From a virus: 64,000 bases of DNA. Each line of letters opens with the position of its first letter. The first letter of the stretch is position 1. The notes under the pieces were generated by a model. The model was given only the letters and a program-made list of their open reading frames with translations, was not told the origin of the DNA and ran no database searches. The translations under genes and the position numbers were made by a program. The DNA lies in the IMG/VR virus record IMGVR_UViG_3300042698_000029, positions 89,127 through 153,126 of that record. One strand, 5' to 3'. This document shows positions 6,963 to 14,754 of the stretch, piece by piece.

Positions 6963-8667
6963 AGCCCAGATGATCCAGGCCCGAGCCAGCCTGGAGACCG
7001 TGATGACCTCAGTGTCCCGCCTCACTGGGACCAATGGGGAAGTCGTGAGGGCCCTCACAGACCTGGTTGTCGGGGAGGCCGCATGGTTGAGCCTGCTGGA
7101 CCGGGAGGAGATCATCAGCCGCTCTCTGGAAGTCTTGCGAGAGGCCGGATGTAAGGCGTCCCGCCCTCTGGTATCCGGGGCCGTACAGACCGCCTTCAAA
7201 CTCTCCCAGAAGCGCACAGCGGTTGAGGAGCTCTACCTCGAAGCCCAGCAAGGTGACCTGCTCCCACAGATCGATCCGCAGATCTGGACCAACGAGGGCC
7301 GCTACAAGAGGTTCCTGGACTCCCTGTACCGACTCTCCCTGTACCGCCGGGCGCGGCCTGAGTCGGTGCTGGGGTGCTTCGCCGTTCACAGCCTCTGCCT
7401 GATCCCTCCACACACAAGGGTGGAGACGGACGGCAGCGAGAACGCGCTCAACGCTCTGAGCGCGGTGGTGGGCCAGACCGGCAAGGGCAAGGGCAACGTC
7501 CAGGGGTGCACGGACGTCGTTCTCAAGCCATTGATCCAGCAGTCCGTTCCCGGAAAGAACGAACGGGGAGGGATCCGCCGCGCAGCGGGAGTGGCCTCGG
7601 GTGAAGCGATCATCGACCAGTTCTCAGGCAGCTGGGAAGACGATGACGACATCATGGCCGCCGACGAGGATGGAAGGGTCTCTGGGCAGAAGTGGGACGC
7701 CGTTCTCCTGGTCATCGATGAGATGAAGTCCCTGCTGGCCACCATGGACCGGTCGGGCTCCACCACCGACAGCACCCTCACAAGCCTTCTCACCGGAGGC
7801 GACGTGACCTCTCAGAAAGCCGATGTGACGGGCAACGGCGGAGGAAGGGTGACGCTGACGGGAGGCGAATACCGGTTCTGCGGGTCAGGAGGCCTTCAGC
7901 CGGAGTTCTTGGACAGACTGGCGAAGACCGGCGGCATCGGCTTGGTCAAGCGCATCCTGAAGCTGCCCGCCGGGATGCATCCCGACCAGATCCACGCACG
8001 GAAGGTTCTCGTAGAGGGCGGCTACGGTCGCTCAGAGGCCGAAGAGGACGCGGCCCTTCTCCGTTCATCGCTCCACGGCCTGCGCGAGAACGGGACCGTC
8101 ACGGTGGCCCGCTCCATCCAGGAAGTCATCGACAAGATCGCTGATGCTTCTGTCGAGGATCGGGGCTTCAGCGAAGTAGACCCAGCCGGACAGGGTCTCC
8201 ACCTCCGCATCGTTCTCGCGGCCTTCTTCGCCCGTCTGTCCTCTCTGTGGGAGATCGATCGTGACGCCTGGACCATGTCCGGGTACCTCATGAGCTTGGA
8301 CGAGGCGATGCACAGGCACATCCTCGGGTACGTGGGAGAGGTCGAGCAGGACGAGCGGGCCCGAGAGATCGGGGAGTACACGTCCAAGACGGTCTCGGTG
8401 AAGACCAAGGAGACCTGGGAGTCCACGGGCTCGACGCCGGTCCTGGACAGGGCCATGGGGAAGATCCTGGAGTTCATGTACAACGCGGGTGGGGAGCACA
8501 CGGCCACCGACGTCCGGGACAAGTCAGGAGCCAACAGTTCTACTCAGGCCGCTCACAAGGGTGTGACCGGGAAGCAGCTCCACGTTCATGCCTTGGAGCG
8601 GATGGTCATGTCGGGCGCGGTGAAGAAGGTGGGCCGGAAGTTCGTTGCTACTCGGAAGACCCTGTAG
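6949..8667 (+). CDS. Rep1: DUF3987-like replication ATPase/primase-helicase
   Basis: The 572-aa protein has a clear P-loop GQTGKGKG (175-182) and Walker B VLLVIDE (252-258), with a further ATPase-type strand RVTLTGGEYRFCGSGG. The C-terminal 90 residues resemble a winged helix (KILEFMYNAGGEHTATDVRD). This fits the DUF3987-type ATPases used as replication proteins by plasmids and phages of actinobacteria. The GTG start has AAGGA upstream and overlaps an operator-like palindrome. The gene is followed by a terminator and then by a ten-copy iteron region, the usual neighbour of an initiator. The replication role is inferred from domain and context. Confidence 0.7.
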   Translation: MTDVTAQMIQARASLETVMTSVSRLTGTNGEVVRALTDLVVGEAAWLSLLDREEIISRSLEVLREAGCKASRPLVSGAVQTAFKLSQKRTAVEELYLEAQQGDLLPQIDPQIWTNEGRYKRFLDSLYRLSLYRRARPESVLGCFAVHSLCLIPPHTRVETDGSENALNALSAVVGQTGKGKGNVQGCTDVVLKPLIQQSVPGKNERGGIRRAAGVASGEAIIDQFSGSWEDDDDIMAADEDGRVSGQKWDAVLLVIDEMKSLLATMDRSGSTTDSTLTSLLTGGDVTSQKADVTGNGGGRVTLTGGEYRFCGSGGLQPEFLDRLAKTGGIGLVKRILKLPAGMHPDQIHARKVLVEGGYGRSEAEEDAALLRSSLHGLRENGTVTVARSIQEVIDKIADASVEDRGFSEVDPAGQGLHLRIVLAAFFARLSSLWEIDRDAWTMSGYLMSLDEAMHRHILGYVGEVEQDERAREIGEYTSKTVSVKTKETWESTGSTPVLDRAMGKILEFMYNAGGEHTATDVRDKSGANSSTQAAHKGVTGKQLHVHALERMVMSGAVKKVGRKFVATRKTL

Positions 8668-8680
8668 TTGTTCGAATGCC

Positions 8681-8711
8681 GAAGCCCGCTCCTCTCCCGG
8701 GGGCGGGCTTC
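8681..8711. terminator. Terminator after rep1
   Basis: The stem gaagcccgc pairs with gcgggcttc, lying 13 bp after the rep1 stop codon. Confidence 0.65.
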
Positions 8712-8722
8712 GGTGCGAAAAA

Positions 8723-8935
8723 TGGGACATGGGACAGCGTGTCCCACTTATGCGCGTGAGAGCCAAAACGGTGTCCCATGTTTGTCCCATCTTTTGTTAC
8801 TCTGAGTAATAATTACGGGTACAAACTAGGGTAAAAAGGACAAATTCTCTTTCGCACCCTGTTGTCCCAGTCCGTAAGCGAAAAGTGGGACAAAAATGGG
8901 ACACCTAGCCGGACATGGGACACTGCGTTGTCCCA
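8723..8935. repeat. Iteron region 1: ten TGGGACA/TGTCCCA copies flanking an AT-rich core
   Basis: TGGGACA occurs at 8723, 8730, 8886, 8897 and 8916, and the reverse TGTCCCA at 8740, 8772, 8783, 8863 and 8929. Five copies lie on each side of an AT-rich stretch (about 8790-8860, containing gagtaataattacgg and gggtaaaaagg). Together with the upstream Rep1 gene this is a textbook layout for an iteron-controlled replication origin. The same layout appears at 50266-50474 with a different iteron. Confidence 0.75.
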
Positions 8936-9022
8936 CTTTTCGGGAGGTCCACCCGTAGCAGGCCCCCGGTCGAACAACATCGGTGTGAAGTACTGCACAT
9001 TCCATCCCTAGTCAGATGGGTC

Positions 9023-9028
9023 TAAGCT
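9023..9028 (+). promoter_or_regulatory. Possible -10 box for the small membrane operon
   Basis: TAAGCT lies 46 bp upstream of the GTG at 9074, immediately right of the iteron region. The same hexamer occupies the equivalent position in front of the GIY-YIG-like gene. No clear -35 was identified. Confidence 0.3.
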
Positions 9029-9073
9029 GATAACTCGCAGGAAGCCCCATCCCCCCGTAGAAGGAGAACCCTC

Positions 9074-9334
9074 GTGGCCGATATGAAGCCCACCACCCAG
9101 CAGATCATCGAGGCCCTTTCCCTTGTGGGAGGAGGCGTGACTCTGGTGACCAGCCAGAATCTGATCGCTGCTGCTTTGATCGGTGCCCTGGGGTCCATGG
9201 GCCTCTACAAGGCCTGGAGCGAGGCGAATCTCCGGAGGCGCCGGGAGTTGGCCAAGGACGCCATCCGCCACGCTGCCGCCAAGGGCGACCTGTCCGCCGA
9301 CGACGCCGCCAAGCTGCTGAAGGAGATGCCGTGA
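9074..9334 (+). CDS. Small membrane protein (86 aa)
   Basis: GTG follows AGAAGGAG. One hydrophobic segment covers residues 16-45 (LVGGGVTLVTSQNLIAAALIG region), followed by a basic helix and an acidic C-terminus. Overlap of its stop with the next start (GTGA at 9331-9334) makes a two-gene operon. In Streptomyces plasmids, small membrane proteins of the Spd type accompany TraB and assist spread; in phages such genes can be holins. Neither role is proven here. Confidence 0.65.
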   Translation: MADMKPTTQQIIEALSLVGGGVTLVTSQNLIAAALIGALGSMGLYKAWSEANLRRRRELAKDAIRHAAAKGDLSADDAAKLLKEMP

Positions 9335-9534
9335 ATCGCACCGAGATGAGTACCTACGGCAGGCTGTCCTGGGCGGCCTCATCCCTGGGGGCGGGGGTGT
9401 TCTTCACAGGCCTCCTAGTGGAGGACCCCTACCTGTGGGGGGCCGGTCTGTTCTGGCTGGCGGGGTTCGGGATGCGGGCCTACATCGAGTTCGTCAAGAC
9501 CTTTCCGGACCCCGATGCCGACCCCGGCCTCTAA
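9331..9534 (+). CDS. Small membrane protein (67 aa)
   Basis: The GTG start overlaps the previous stop. Two hydrophobic stretches (residues about 11-30 and 33-47) could form a hairpin in the membrane; the acidic tail is FPDPDADPGL. With its partner at 9074 it forms a two-gene membrane cassette (spread-type or holin-like). Function is inferred from topology only. Confidence 0.62.
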   Translation: MNRTEMSTYGRLSWAASSLGAGVFFTGLLVEDPYLWGAGLFWLAGFGMRAYIEFVKTFPDPDADPGL

Positions 9535-9549
9535 AACTCGGCACACCAA

Positions 9550-9581
9550 GAGAGCCCCCGATCGGATGATCGGGGGCTCTC
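9550..9581. terminator. Bidirectional terminator
   Basis: The stem gagagcccccgatc pairs with gatcgggggctctc and lies between convergent genes. Confidence 0.7.
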
Positions 9582-9590
9582 AGGCTTGGG

Positions 9591-10193
9591 TCACCCAATG
9601 GGCATACGAGAAGAGTGCATCCGGATCACGGAACCTTCTGAGCCGGGCTCAATCCCGCCAAGCCTCTGCTGCGTGCGCGCCTGCGCCTCTTTCCTCGGAG
9701 CGTTGCATCGGACGCCCGGACCCGCCTTGCACGTCGGACACCTACGCACCATGGCGAACACTTCCCATCGGTTCAGGGTCCCGTCGTCCCAAGCGGGGCG
9801 ACGGGAGTCCACCAGTGCATCCAGCTCCGTTCGGTCTCCGAGCAGAGCGGCACGCAACGCGTGTGCCACGGTGGACGCCGTTCCCTCATCCCGGAACCCC
9901 CTGATGCACCACCCCGACCCACCTCCGGAGAGGGAGTTCGCCGTGCTGGCGGACCCGTGACCTTCAGCGTGCAGGTAGCTCCTGAGTAGATCAACCGCCG
10001 GGTACAGGTCCCCGCAGCGGCTCGCCATTTCAGGGCTCTCGCCGGTACCGGGTTGCATCGTCAGGGTGTCGGCATGCACCCTCCACTCCGCGCCCTCTTT
10101 CTCGACCACGACGAACAACTCGTCCTTAGCCATGGACTGGCGGTAGACCTTATTGGACTCGTGCACATCGCGCACGTGGGGAATCTTCTTCAA
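9591..10193 (-). CDS. Zinc-finger domain protein (200 aa)
   Basis: The first half is unassigned. The C-terminal half carries a compact CPTCKAGPGVRC metal-binding motif followed by a basic helix (KEAQARTQQR), typical of small actinobacterial zinc fingers. The annotated start is TTG at 10193; a GTG about 18 bp further in (VRDVHESNKV) is possible because the ribosome site is weak for both. It is the last gene of a leftward cluster, separated from the peptide genes by a hairpin at 10221-10252. Confidence 0.55.
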   Translation of the reverse strand: MKKIPHVRDVHESNKVYRQSMAKDELFVVVEKEGAEWRVHADTLTMQPGTGESPEMASRCGDLYPAVDLLRSYLHAEGHGSASTANSLSGGGSGWCIRGFRDEGTASTVAHALRAALLGDRTELDALVDSRRPAWDDGTLNRWEVFAMVRRCPTCKAGPGVRCNAPRKEAQARTQQRLGGIEPGSEGSVIRMHSSRMPIG

Positions 10194-10220
10194 AGTCGGC
10201 CGACCCTTATCAAGATGAGG

Positions 10221-10252
10221 AGAGGGGCCCCACAGAATAGCGGGGCCCCTCT
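10221..10252. terminator. Terminator
   Basis: The stem agaggggcccc pairs with ggggcccctct and ends the leftward helicase/peptide operon. Confidence 0.65.
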
Positions 10253-10290
10253 GTGTTGTTCCGGCTCCAGCGCGGCCGGATCGCCCGGCG

Positions 10291-10410
10291 TCAGCCGGTC
10301 TTCGTGTAGCAGGTGCAGTTGGCGCCGCAGAGGATGCAGTCGCCGACCTCGATCTCGGAGAGCTTCTTCAGGGTCTCCTTGGTGGTGCTCTTCTTCTCTT
10401 CCGTGTCCAT
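10291..10410 (-). CDS. Cys-rich micro-peptide (39 aa), RiPP-precursor-like
   Basis: A strong AAAGGA ribosome site precedes the ATG at 10410. The charged N-terminal half (KKSTTKETLKKLSEIEVGD) is followed by a short Cys/Thr-rich tail with C25, C28, C33 and C35, giving CILCGANCTCYTKTG. This leader/core contrast is typical of ribosomally made modified peptides, but the CxxC...CxC set could equally bind a metal. No modifying enzyme is recognised nearby. It is the last gene of the operon containing the Snf2 helicase. Confidence 0.6.
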   Translation of the reverse strand: MDTEEKKSTTKETLKKLSEIEVGDCILCGANCTCYTKTG

Positions 10411-10444
10411 GACCGTGATTCCTTTCTGGATGGGTGGATGACGG

Positions 10445-10531
10445 TTACTTCTTCTTGCCGAGGTTGCCGAGGTTCACGCCTCCGCCGCCCTTGCCGTTCT
10501 TGGTCGGTATGCCCTTGCTCTCTTCGGCCAT
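10445..10531 (-). CDS. Gly/Lys-rich micro-peptide (28 aa)
   Basis: ATG at 10531 follows AGAAAGG. The sequence is very short, with a GKGGGG run and a GKKK end. It lies between the helicase gene and the Cys-rich peptide gene with short gaps, so it is co-transcribed. It is supported by the ribosome site and operon position only. Confidence 0.5.
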   Translation of the reverse strand: MAEESKGIPTKNGKGGGGVNLGNLGKKK

Positions 10532-10564
10532 CGTCTTGCCTTTCTCGTGGTGTCACCGGCCCTC

Positions 10565-12211
10565 TTAGGCCGGAGTCTGGGTGTCGCCGTACAGGACCGA
10601 CATGCGCTCGCCGCGTTCGAGCTGAGCGGCGTACACGTCCTCATCGATCGTTCCGGCGGTACGGATGTAGAAGCGCTGGACCGGCTTCGTCTGGCCTGAG
10701 CGGTACAGACGGCCCTTGGCCTGCTCGTTCTGCACGCCGTCCTGGTCCTGAGACAGCCACACCTCGATGTGGCTCTTCTCCTGAAGGCCGTCCGTGCCGG
10801 TACCGACGCCCGAGATGACGGCCACCAGCACGCGGTAGTCGGTGCCGAAGCCCTTCTTCACGGACTCCTGGAGCTCCGGCTGGGAGGACAGCGGCCAGCG
10901 TTCGGCGGACTTCCCGATCTTCCGGGCGACCAGGTCGGCGAACTTCGAGCTGTGCGTGAGGACCAACACCGGCTCTTCCGACGGCAGGTCGGACAGCAGC
11001 TCCTTCAGGGCGTAGATCTTCGGCTGGTCGATGTTCTTGTAGTCGACATCCAGCTTCGAGAGGTCCACGTCCTCGCCGGAGTCGATTCGGTCCTGGAGGG
11101 ACTCGACGGTCACCTTTTGACGCCGGGCTGCTTCCGAGAGGGACATGGTGCCCTCCGTCGCGGTGGTCTGACCCAGTGCCAGCTGCCGGAGGCGGATCTG
11201 CTTGACGATGGGGAGCGGGGTGCCCACGGGGACTTCGTCCATCCACGTGAAGCACTGCTCTTCGAAGTCGTCGTACATCTCCCGCTGCTCCAGCGTCATG
11301 CCCACCTCGATCTCGTGGGTGATGACCTCCGGCAGGTTGAGGATGTCCTTGGACAGGCGCCGGATCGCGCAGGGGATTTCCGCCCACATCGCGGCCGGGT
11401 CGACGATCTCCCCGATGACGTCACGAGTCTTGGGCTTCTTCTCGACCGGGTCCCAGCCGTATTCATCGACCTCGATGTTGAAGTGCTTGTGGGCCCACGG
11501 CCAGAACGCCGTATACACCTTGGGCCACAGCCAGTTGAGGATGAACCACAGATCCTCCTCCTGGTTCCCCGCCGGGGTGGCTGAGGCCCCTACGCGGTAC
11601 ACGCTCTTGATCAGCCGCAGGGTCTTGCCGATCAGCGCATCCTTGCGGTTGCGGGCACGGTGCACCTCATCGAAGACCACCAGGTCCCAGACGCCGGTCC
11701 GGCTCCACGGAGGAATGCGTCCGTCCTGCATCCCCTTGCGGATGTTCGCCTGCGTGGGCGCCCACTTACGCTTCTGGCCCGACTCGGTGACCTCGTAGCC
11801 CAGCTTCCCCGCCATGTGCTCGGGGCCGATCAGGAAGATCCCCGGCTCCTTCTTCGTCATCCGGCGCCAGGTCTCCGCGTCATATTTCGTCTGCGCGCTT
11901 CCGTGCGGGCCTACCAGACGCACCTTGTCGTCCGGAAGCGTCGGGAACTGGCGCAGCAGCGTCTTCTTGACCTGGAGATGAGTGACCGGCGGCCCGATCC
12001 ACAGGATCCGCAGACCACTCTTCTGGGGCTGAATCTTGCGGATGGCCTCCACGATCATCACGGTCTTGCCCAGGCCGAGGTCGTCGGCGAGCAAGACGGA
12101 CTTGGATCCCTGGTCGCTCAGTTCGGCGCGCATCCGCTGGATGGCTTCGTCCTGATAGTCGCGCGGAGCCAGCTTCTCCAGGCGTTCCACCTGGATGTTC
12201 TTCTTGGCCAT
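10565..12211 (-). CDS. Snf2/SWI2-type superfamily 2 helicase
   Basis: A 548-aa SF2 ATPase: motif I DDLGLGKT (43-50), DEVH box (181-184), motif III GASATPAGN (208-216) and a C-terminal motif VI GRLYRSGQTKP near residue 510, with a conserved NLPEV linker typical of Snf2 proteins. These enzymes translocate on double-stranded DNA and remodel nucleoprotein; phage versions act in replication, repair or host takeover. The start MAKKNIQV was chosen because the longer frame lacks a ribosome site. It follows the 243-aa gene by 4 bp. Confidence 0.88.
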   Translation of the reverse strand: MAKKNIQVERLEKLAPRDYQDEAIQRMRAELSDQGSKSVLLADDLGLGKTVMIVEAIRKIQPQKSGLRILWIGPPVTHLQVKKTLLRQFPTLPDDKVRLVGPHGSAQTKYDAETWRRMTKKEPGIFLIGPEHMAGKLGYEVTESGQKRKWAPTQANIRKGMQDGRIPPWSRTGVWDLVVFDEVHRARNRKDALIGKTLRLIKSVYRVGASATPAGNQEEDLWFILNWLWPKVYTAFWPWAHKHFNIEVDEYGWDPVEKKPKTRDVIGEIVDPAAMWAEIPCAIRRLSKDILNLPEVITHEIEVGMTLEQREMYDDFEEQCFTWMDEVPVGTPLPIVKQIRLRQLALGQTTATEGTMSLSEAARRQKVTVESLQDRIDSGEDVDLSKLDVDYKNIDQPKIYALKELLSDLPSEEPVLVLTHSSKFADLVARKIGKSAERWPLSSQPELQESVKKGFGTDYRVLVAVISGVGTGTDGLQEKSHIEVWLSQDQDGVQNEQAKGRLYRSGQTKPVQRFYIRTAGTIDEDVYAAQLERGERMSVLYGDTQTPA

Positions 12212-12215
12212 GGTG

Positions 12216-12947
12216 TTACCAGCCCTTCGAGCGGCTGGTCTTGCTGGTCCACGACAGGTACGGGTCCCCGCGAAGCGGAACACCTTCCGCGCGGGCCTTG
12301 GCGTACAAGTCGTTACGCAGGGATCCGGCGATGAGGTACGTCAGGGAGCAGGCCTCGTGGCGCACTTCGTCGTTGAAGACCGGCATCAGAGCGATGGTCT
12401 TGACGGCGTTGAAGTTCTCCTCGACGGCGTTGTACAAGTCCAGGAGTTCCAGTTCGGAGGGCCACAGCACGGGTGCCTGGCGGGGGAATCCGGCCTCCTC
12501 GTGCAGGAGGGCGATGCGCAGCTCGATCCGGCCGAGGGTTTCGGTGACCTCGTTGGCGACGTCGGGGACTTCCACGATCTGGATCCCGTTCATCCCGAAT
12601 GCCTCGTGCATCGGACCCGAGAGACTCGTGAACATGGCGAGCGCGTGGTGGTCGACGGGGGAGCCGTCATCGTCCTCGTAGGCGTAGAGACACACCATCC
12701 GCAGACCATTGTGGTCATCGGGGTACACGTAGGTGGTACCGCAGTTCTCGGGGATGCGGCTCAAGAAGCCCATGATCTTCTCGCGCGCCGGGTCCGGCAG
12801 GAGCGTGGTGTTGTCCCACGTCACCTTGCGCAAGTAGAGGCAGAGGTCTTCCCACCGGTAGTCACCGGCGCCCGGATACAGGCTGATCCTTCCCTGATTC
12901 TTGGAGGCGGTGAAGTAGTTCCATCGCAAGCCGTCGATCTCGTGCAT
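12216..12947 (-). CDS. Hypothetical protein (243 aa)
   Basis: ATG follows AAGGAG. The protein is soluble, rich in aromatic residues and acidic, with no recognised domain. It is the first gene of the operon running through the Snf2 helicase and two micro-peptides, so a role alongside the helicase is plausible. The gene upstream (12975) is only 27 bp away. Confidence 0.65.
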   Translation of the reverse strand: MHEIDGLRWNYFTASKNQGRISLYPGAGDYRWEDLCLYLRKVTWDNTTLLPDPAREKIMGFLSRIPENCGTTYVYPDDHNGLRMVCLYAYEDDDGSPVDHHALAMFTSLSGPMHEAFGMNGIQIVEVPDVANEVTETLGRIELRIALLHEEAGFPRQAPVLWPSELELLDLYNAVEENFNAVKTIALMPVFNDEVRHEACSLTYLIAGSLRNDLYAKARAEGVPLRGDPYLSWTSKTSRSKGW

Positions 12948-12974
12948 GTCGCTCTCCTTCCGGGGGTGTGGTGC

Positions 12975-13337
12975 TCAGAGCTGTACGGAGGTCTGACCGG
13001 GGATCTGCGGGGCGGGACGCCGGACGCGGATGTCTCCCCGTCGCGGAGAGGTCTCGATCAGCTCATCCACTTTGGCCCAGTAAGCCGACGCCTCCGCTGG
13101 GTCCATCCCTTCCCAGACCTCGTACCAGGCGCGGATCCCCGGAAGGCTTTCGATGAACCAGGAGTAGCCGGAGACGTTGTCCGGTCCGCAGGTAGTGATG
13201 TCCGGCTTGGGGAACCCGTTGGTGCTGTGGATCCAGTTGTTGACCTTGCCAGGGTCGATTCCGCCCAGGTAAACGGCGACCGCGCGGGTGCCGTACGTCT
13301 GGACGCCGTGGATTCGCAGGCCGTCAGGGGTCCTCAT
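12975..13337 (-). CDS. Hypothetical protein, possible helix-turn-helix (120 aa)
   Basis: ATG follows GAGGAG. The segment VAVYLGGIDPGKVNNWIHST with FPKPDITTCG afterwards looks like an AlpA/excisionase-type winged HTH that reads DNA through a short wing; a Trp-rich acidic helix follows. It starts the leftward cluster just after a terminator at 13365-13396. DNA binding is inferred. Confidence 0.58.
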   Translation of the reverse strand: MRTPDGLRIHGVQTYGTRAVAVYLGGIDPGKVNNWIHSTNGFPKPDITTCGPDNVSGYSWFIESLPGIRAWYEVWEGMDPAEASAYWAKVDELIETSPRRGDIRVRRPAPQIPGQTSVQL

Positions 13338-13364
13338 GATGCGGTCTCCTCTTCTGGGGCAGGA

Positions 13365-13396
13365 GAGGGGCGTCCGGGTGCATGAGGACGCCCCTC
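13365..13396. terminator. Terminator
   Basis: The stem gaggggcgtcc pairs with ggacgcccctc and lies downstream of the small hydrophobic gene. Confidence 0.65.
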
Positions 13397-13417
13397 GGTT
13401 TCCGGTGGTGCGGCTGG

Positions 13418-13606
13418 TCAGCTCTTCTTGTTGCCCTGGTCGTCGTTCTTGGGGGCAACGGCCGCTATGGCCGCCATCGTGCCACCCGCCAGCAGGGCGG
13501 TGCCGGGACCGGAGACGGAGGCGAGGCTGACGACAGCAGCGGCAGCCGCGCCCCCCTTGGCGACGGTCGAGGCGGATGCGTTGGTGAGCTTGTCCTTGAG
13601 GCCCAT
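13418..13606 (-). CDS. Small hydrophobic protein (62 aa)
   Basis: ATG at 13606 follows AAGGAG. Residues about 18-49 form an Ala/Gly/Val-rich hydrophobic stretch (KGGAAAAAVVSLASVSGPGT and onward), flanked by a Lys-rich N-terminus and a charged tail. It is a single-span membrane or amphipathic peptide, possibly holin- or bacteriocin-like. It stands alone between a terminator and the protease gene. Confidence 0.6.
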   Translation of the reverse strand: MGLKDKLTNASASTVAKGGAAAAAVVSLASVSGPGTALLAGGTMAAIAAVAPKNDDQGNKKS

Positions 13607-13692
13607 GGTGATCTCCTTGATGGATGGCGGTGAGGGTTTCTGTTCCTTACCATCATCCATCGCAAGGGCGTGTCAGGATAGATTAGACTGAG

Positions 13693-13706
13693 GTGACCTG
13701 CGTCAC
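13693..13706. promoter_or_regulatory. GTGA-N6-TCAC site
   Basis: GTGACCTGCGTCAC overlaps the TGA stop codon of the M4 protease gene (13703-13705) and lies upstream of the small hydrophobic gene. Confidence 0.5.
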
Positions 13707-14725
13707 GACGCCAAGACCCCCACCGCCTGCCAGGCCCGCTCCACCGAGGTCTTCACCTGCGAGAAAGGCCCGAACCGTTCCGAGGCCGCCGAGACCGTCG
13801 CCGTGGCAAACGCCAGGAAACTGGACGTCGGACCCACGCGTCCCTGAAGAATGGTGTCCAGCCACACGCGGCCCGTCTGCTCCCAGGCATGACCGCCCAC
13901 CGACACCGAGGCCAGGTAGAAGGCGTGGTTCGGAATGCCGGAGTTGATGTGCACCCCGCCGTTGTCCTTCGACGTCTGGACGTACTTCGCCATCGTCGCG
14001 GGCTGCGGATCCCGGCCCAGCTTGCGGTCGTTGTACGCAGTGCCCGGGGCCTTCAGGGACCGCAGCGCCGTGCCCTGCACGGTGGAAGTGAAGATCCCCT
14101 CACCGATGAGCCAGCTGGCCTCTTCCGCCGTCTCATCCAGGGCATACTGCTCCGCGAGAACCCCGAAGACGTCCGCGAAGGACTCATTGAGCGCGCCGGA
14201 CTGGCCGTGGTACTGAAGGCCGACCGTGTTCTGGACGATTCCATGCCCGATCTCGTGAGCGACGACCGTGGAGTCCGAGAGGAATGTGTCGAAGTACACG
14301 TCGTCGCCGTCGCCGATGGCGAGGAGCTCCCCGTTCCAGAACGCGTTGGCGTAGGCCTGTCCGTAGTGAGCCACACAGGGAAGGTCAGTTCCGGCCCCGT
14401 TCACCCCCGACCAGCCATAGACGTCGTAGAGGAACTCCAGGATCTCGCCGGACATACGCCACAGCCGGTTGGCCTCCCCGTCCTCCACTTCGGGGTCCAG
14501 GTCGTCGCGGAGCATCGTGCCGGGGAGTGACCACCCCTCTTCGGCCGTCCACACGGATCGGTTGGCGGGCACCGTAGCGGCCGTCAGCAGCGGGTCGGGA
14601 GGGATCAGCGAGCGCATCGCCCGCACAGCCGCGTCTTTGCCGAAGTCCCGCCGGACTTTCAGAGCCCGCTCCGCCACAGGCAGGCGCTCGACCAGGTGGG
14701 GAGGGATGATGAAGCATTGGGTCAT
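13703..14725 (-). CDS. Thermolysin-family (M4) metalloprotease, protealysin-like
   Basis: The 340-aa protein has the zinc motif HEIGH (157-161), the third-ligand motif GALNESFAD (177-185, ligand E181) and the catalytic segment VHINSGIPN (258-266, H259). There is no signal peptide, and the length and compact N-terminal propeptide match protealysin-like M4 enzymes rather than secreted thermolysin. It could cleave host or virion proteins; a protease of this type on a phage-like element is unusual. No clear ribosome site precedes the ATG. It is divergent from the 197-aa gene. Confidence 0.9.
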   Translation of the reverse strand: MTQCFIIPPHLVERLPVAERALKVRRDFGKDAAVRAMRSLIPPDPLLTAATVPANRSVWTAEEGWSLPGTMLRDDLDPEVEDGEANRLWRMSGEILEFLYDVYGWSGVNGAGTDLPCVAHYGQAYANAFWNGELLAIGDGDDVYFDTFLSDSTVVAHEIGHGIVQNTVGLQYHGQSGALNESFADVFGVLAEQYALDETAEEASWLIGEGIFTSTVQGTALRSLKAPGTAYNDRKLGRDPQPATMAKYVQTSKDNGGVHINSGIPNHAFYLASVSVGGHAWEQTGRVWLDTILQGRVGPTSSFLAFATATVSAASERFGPFSQVKTSVERAWQAVGVLAS

Positions 14726-14742
14726 ACCGGACAGGATCGCCG

Positions 14743-14748
14743 TACGCT
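14743..14748 (+). promoter_or_regulatory. Likely -10 box, leaderless gene
   Basis: TACGCT is followed by six bases and then the ATG at 14755, the geometry of a leaderless Streptomyces transcript. There is no ribosome site in the gap. Confidence 0.4.
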
Positions 14749-14754
14749 GAGCTC

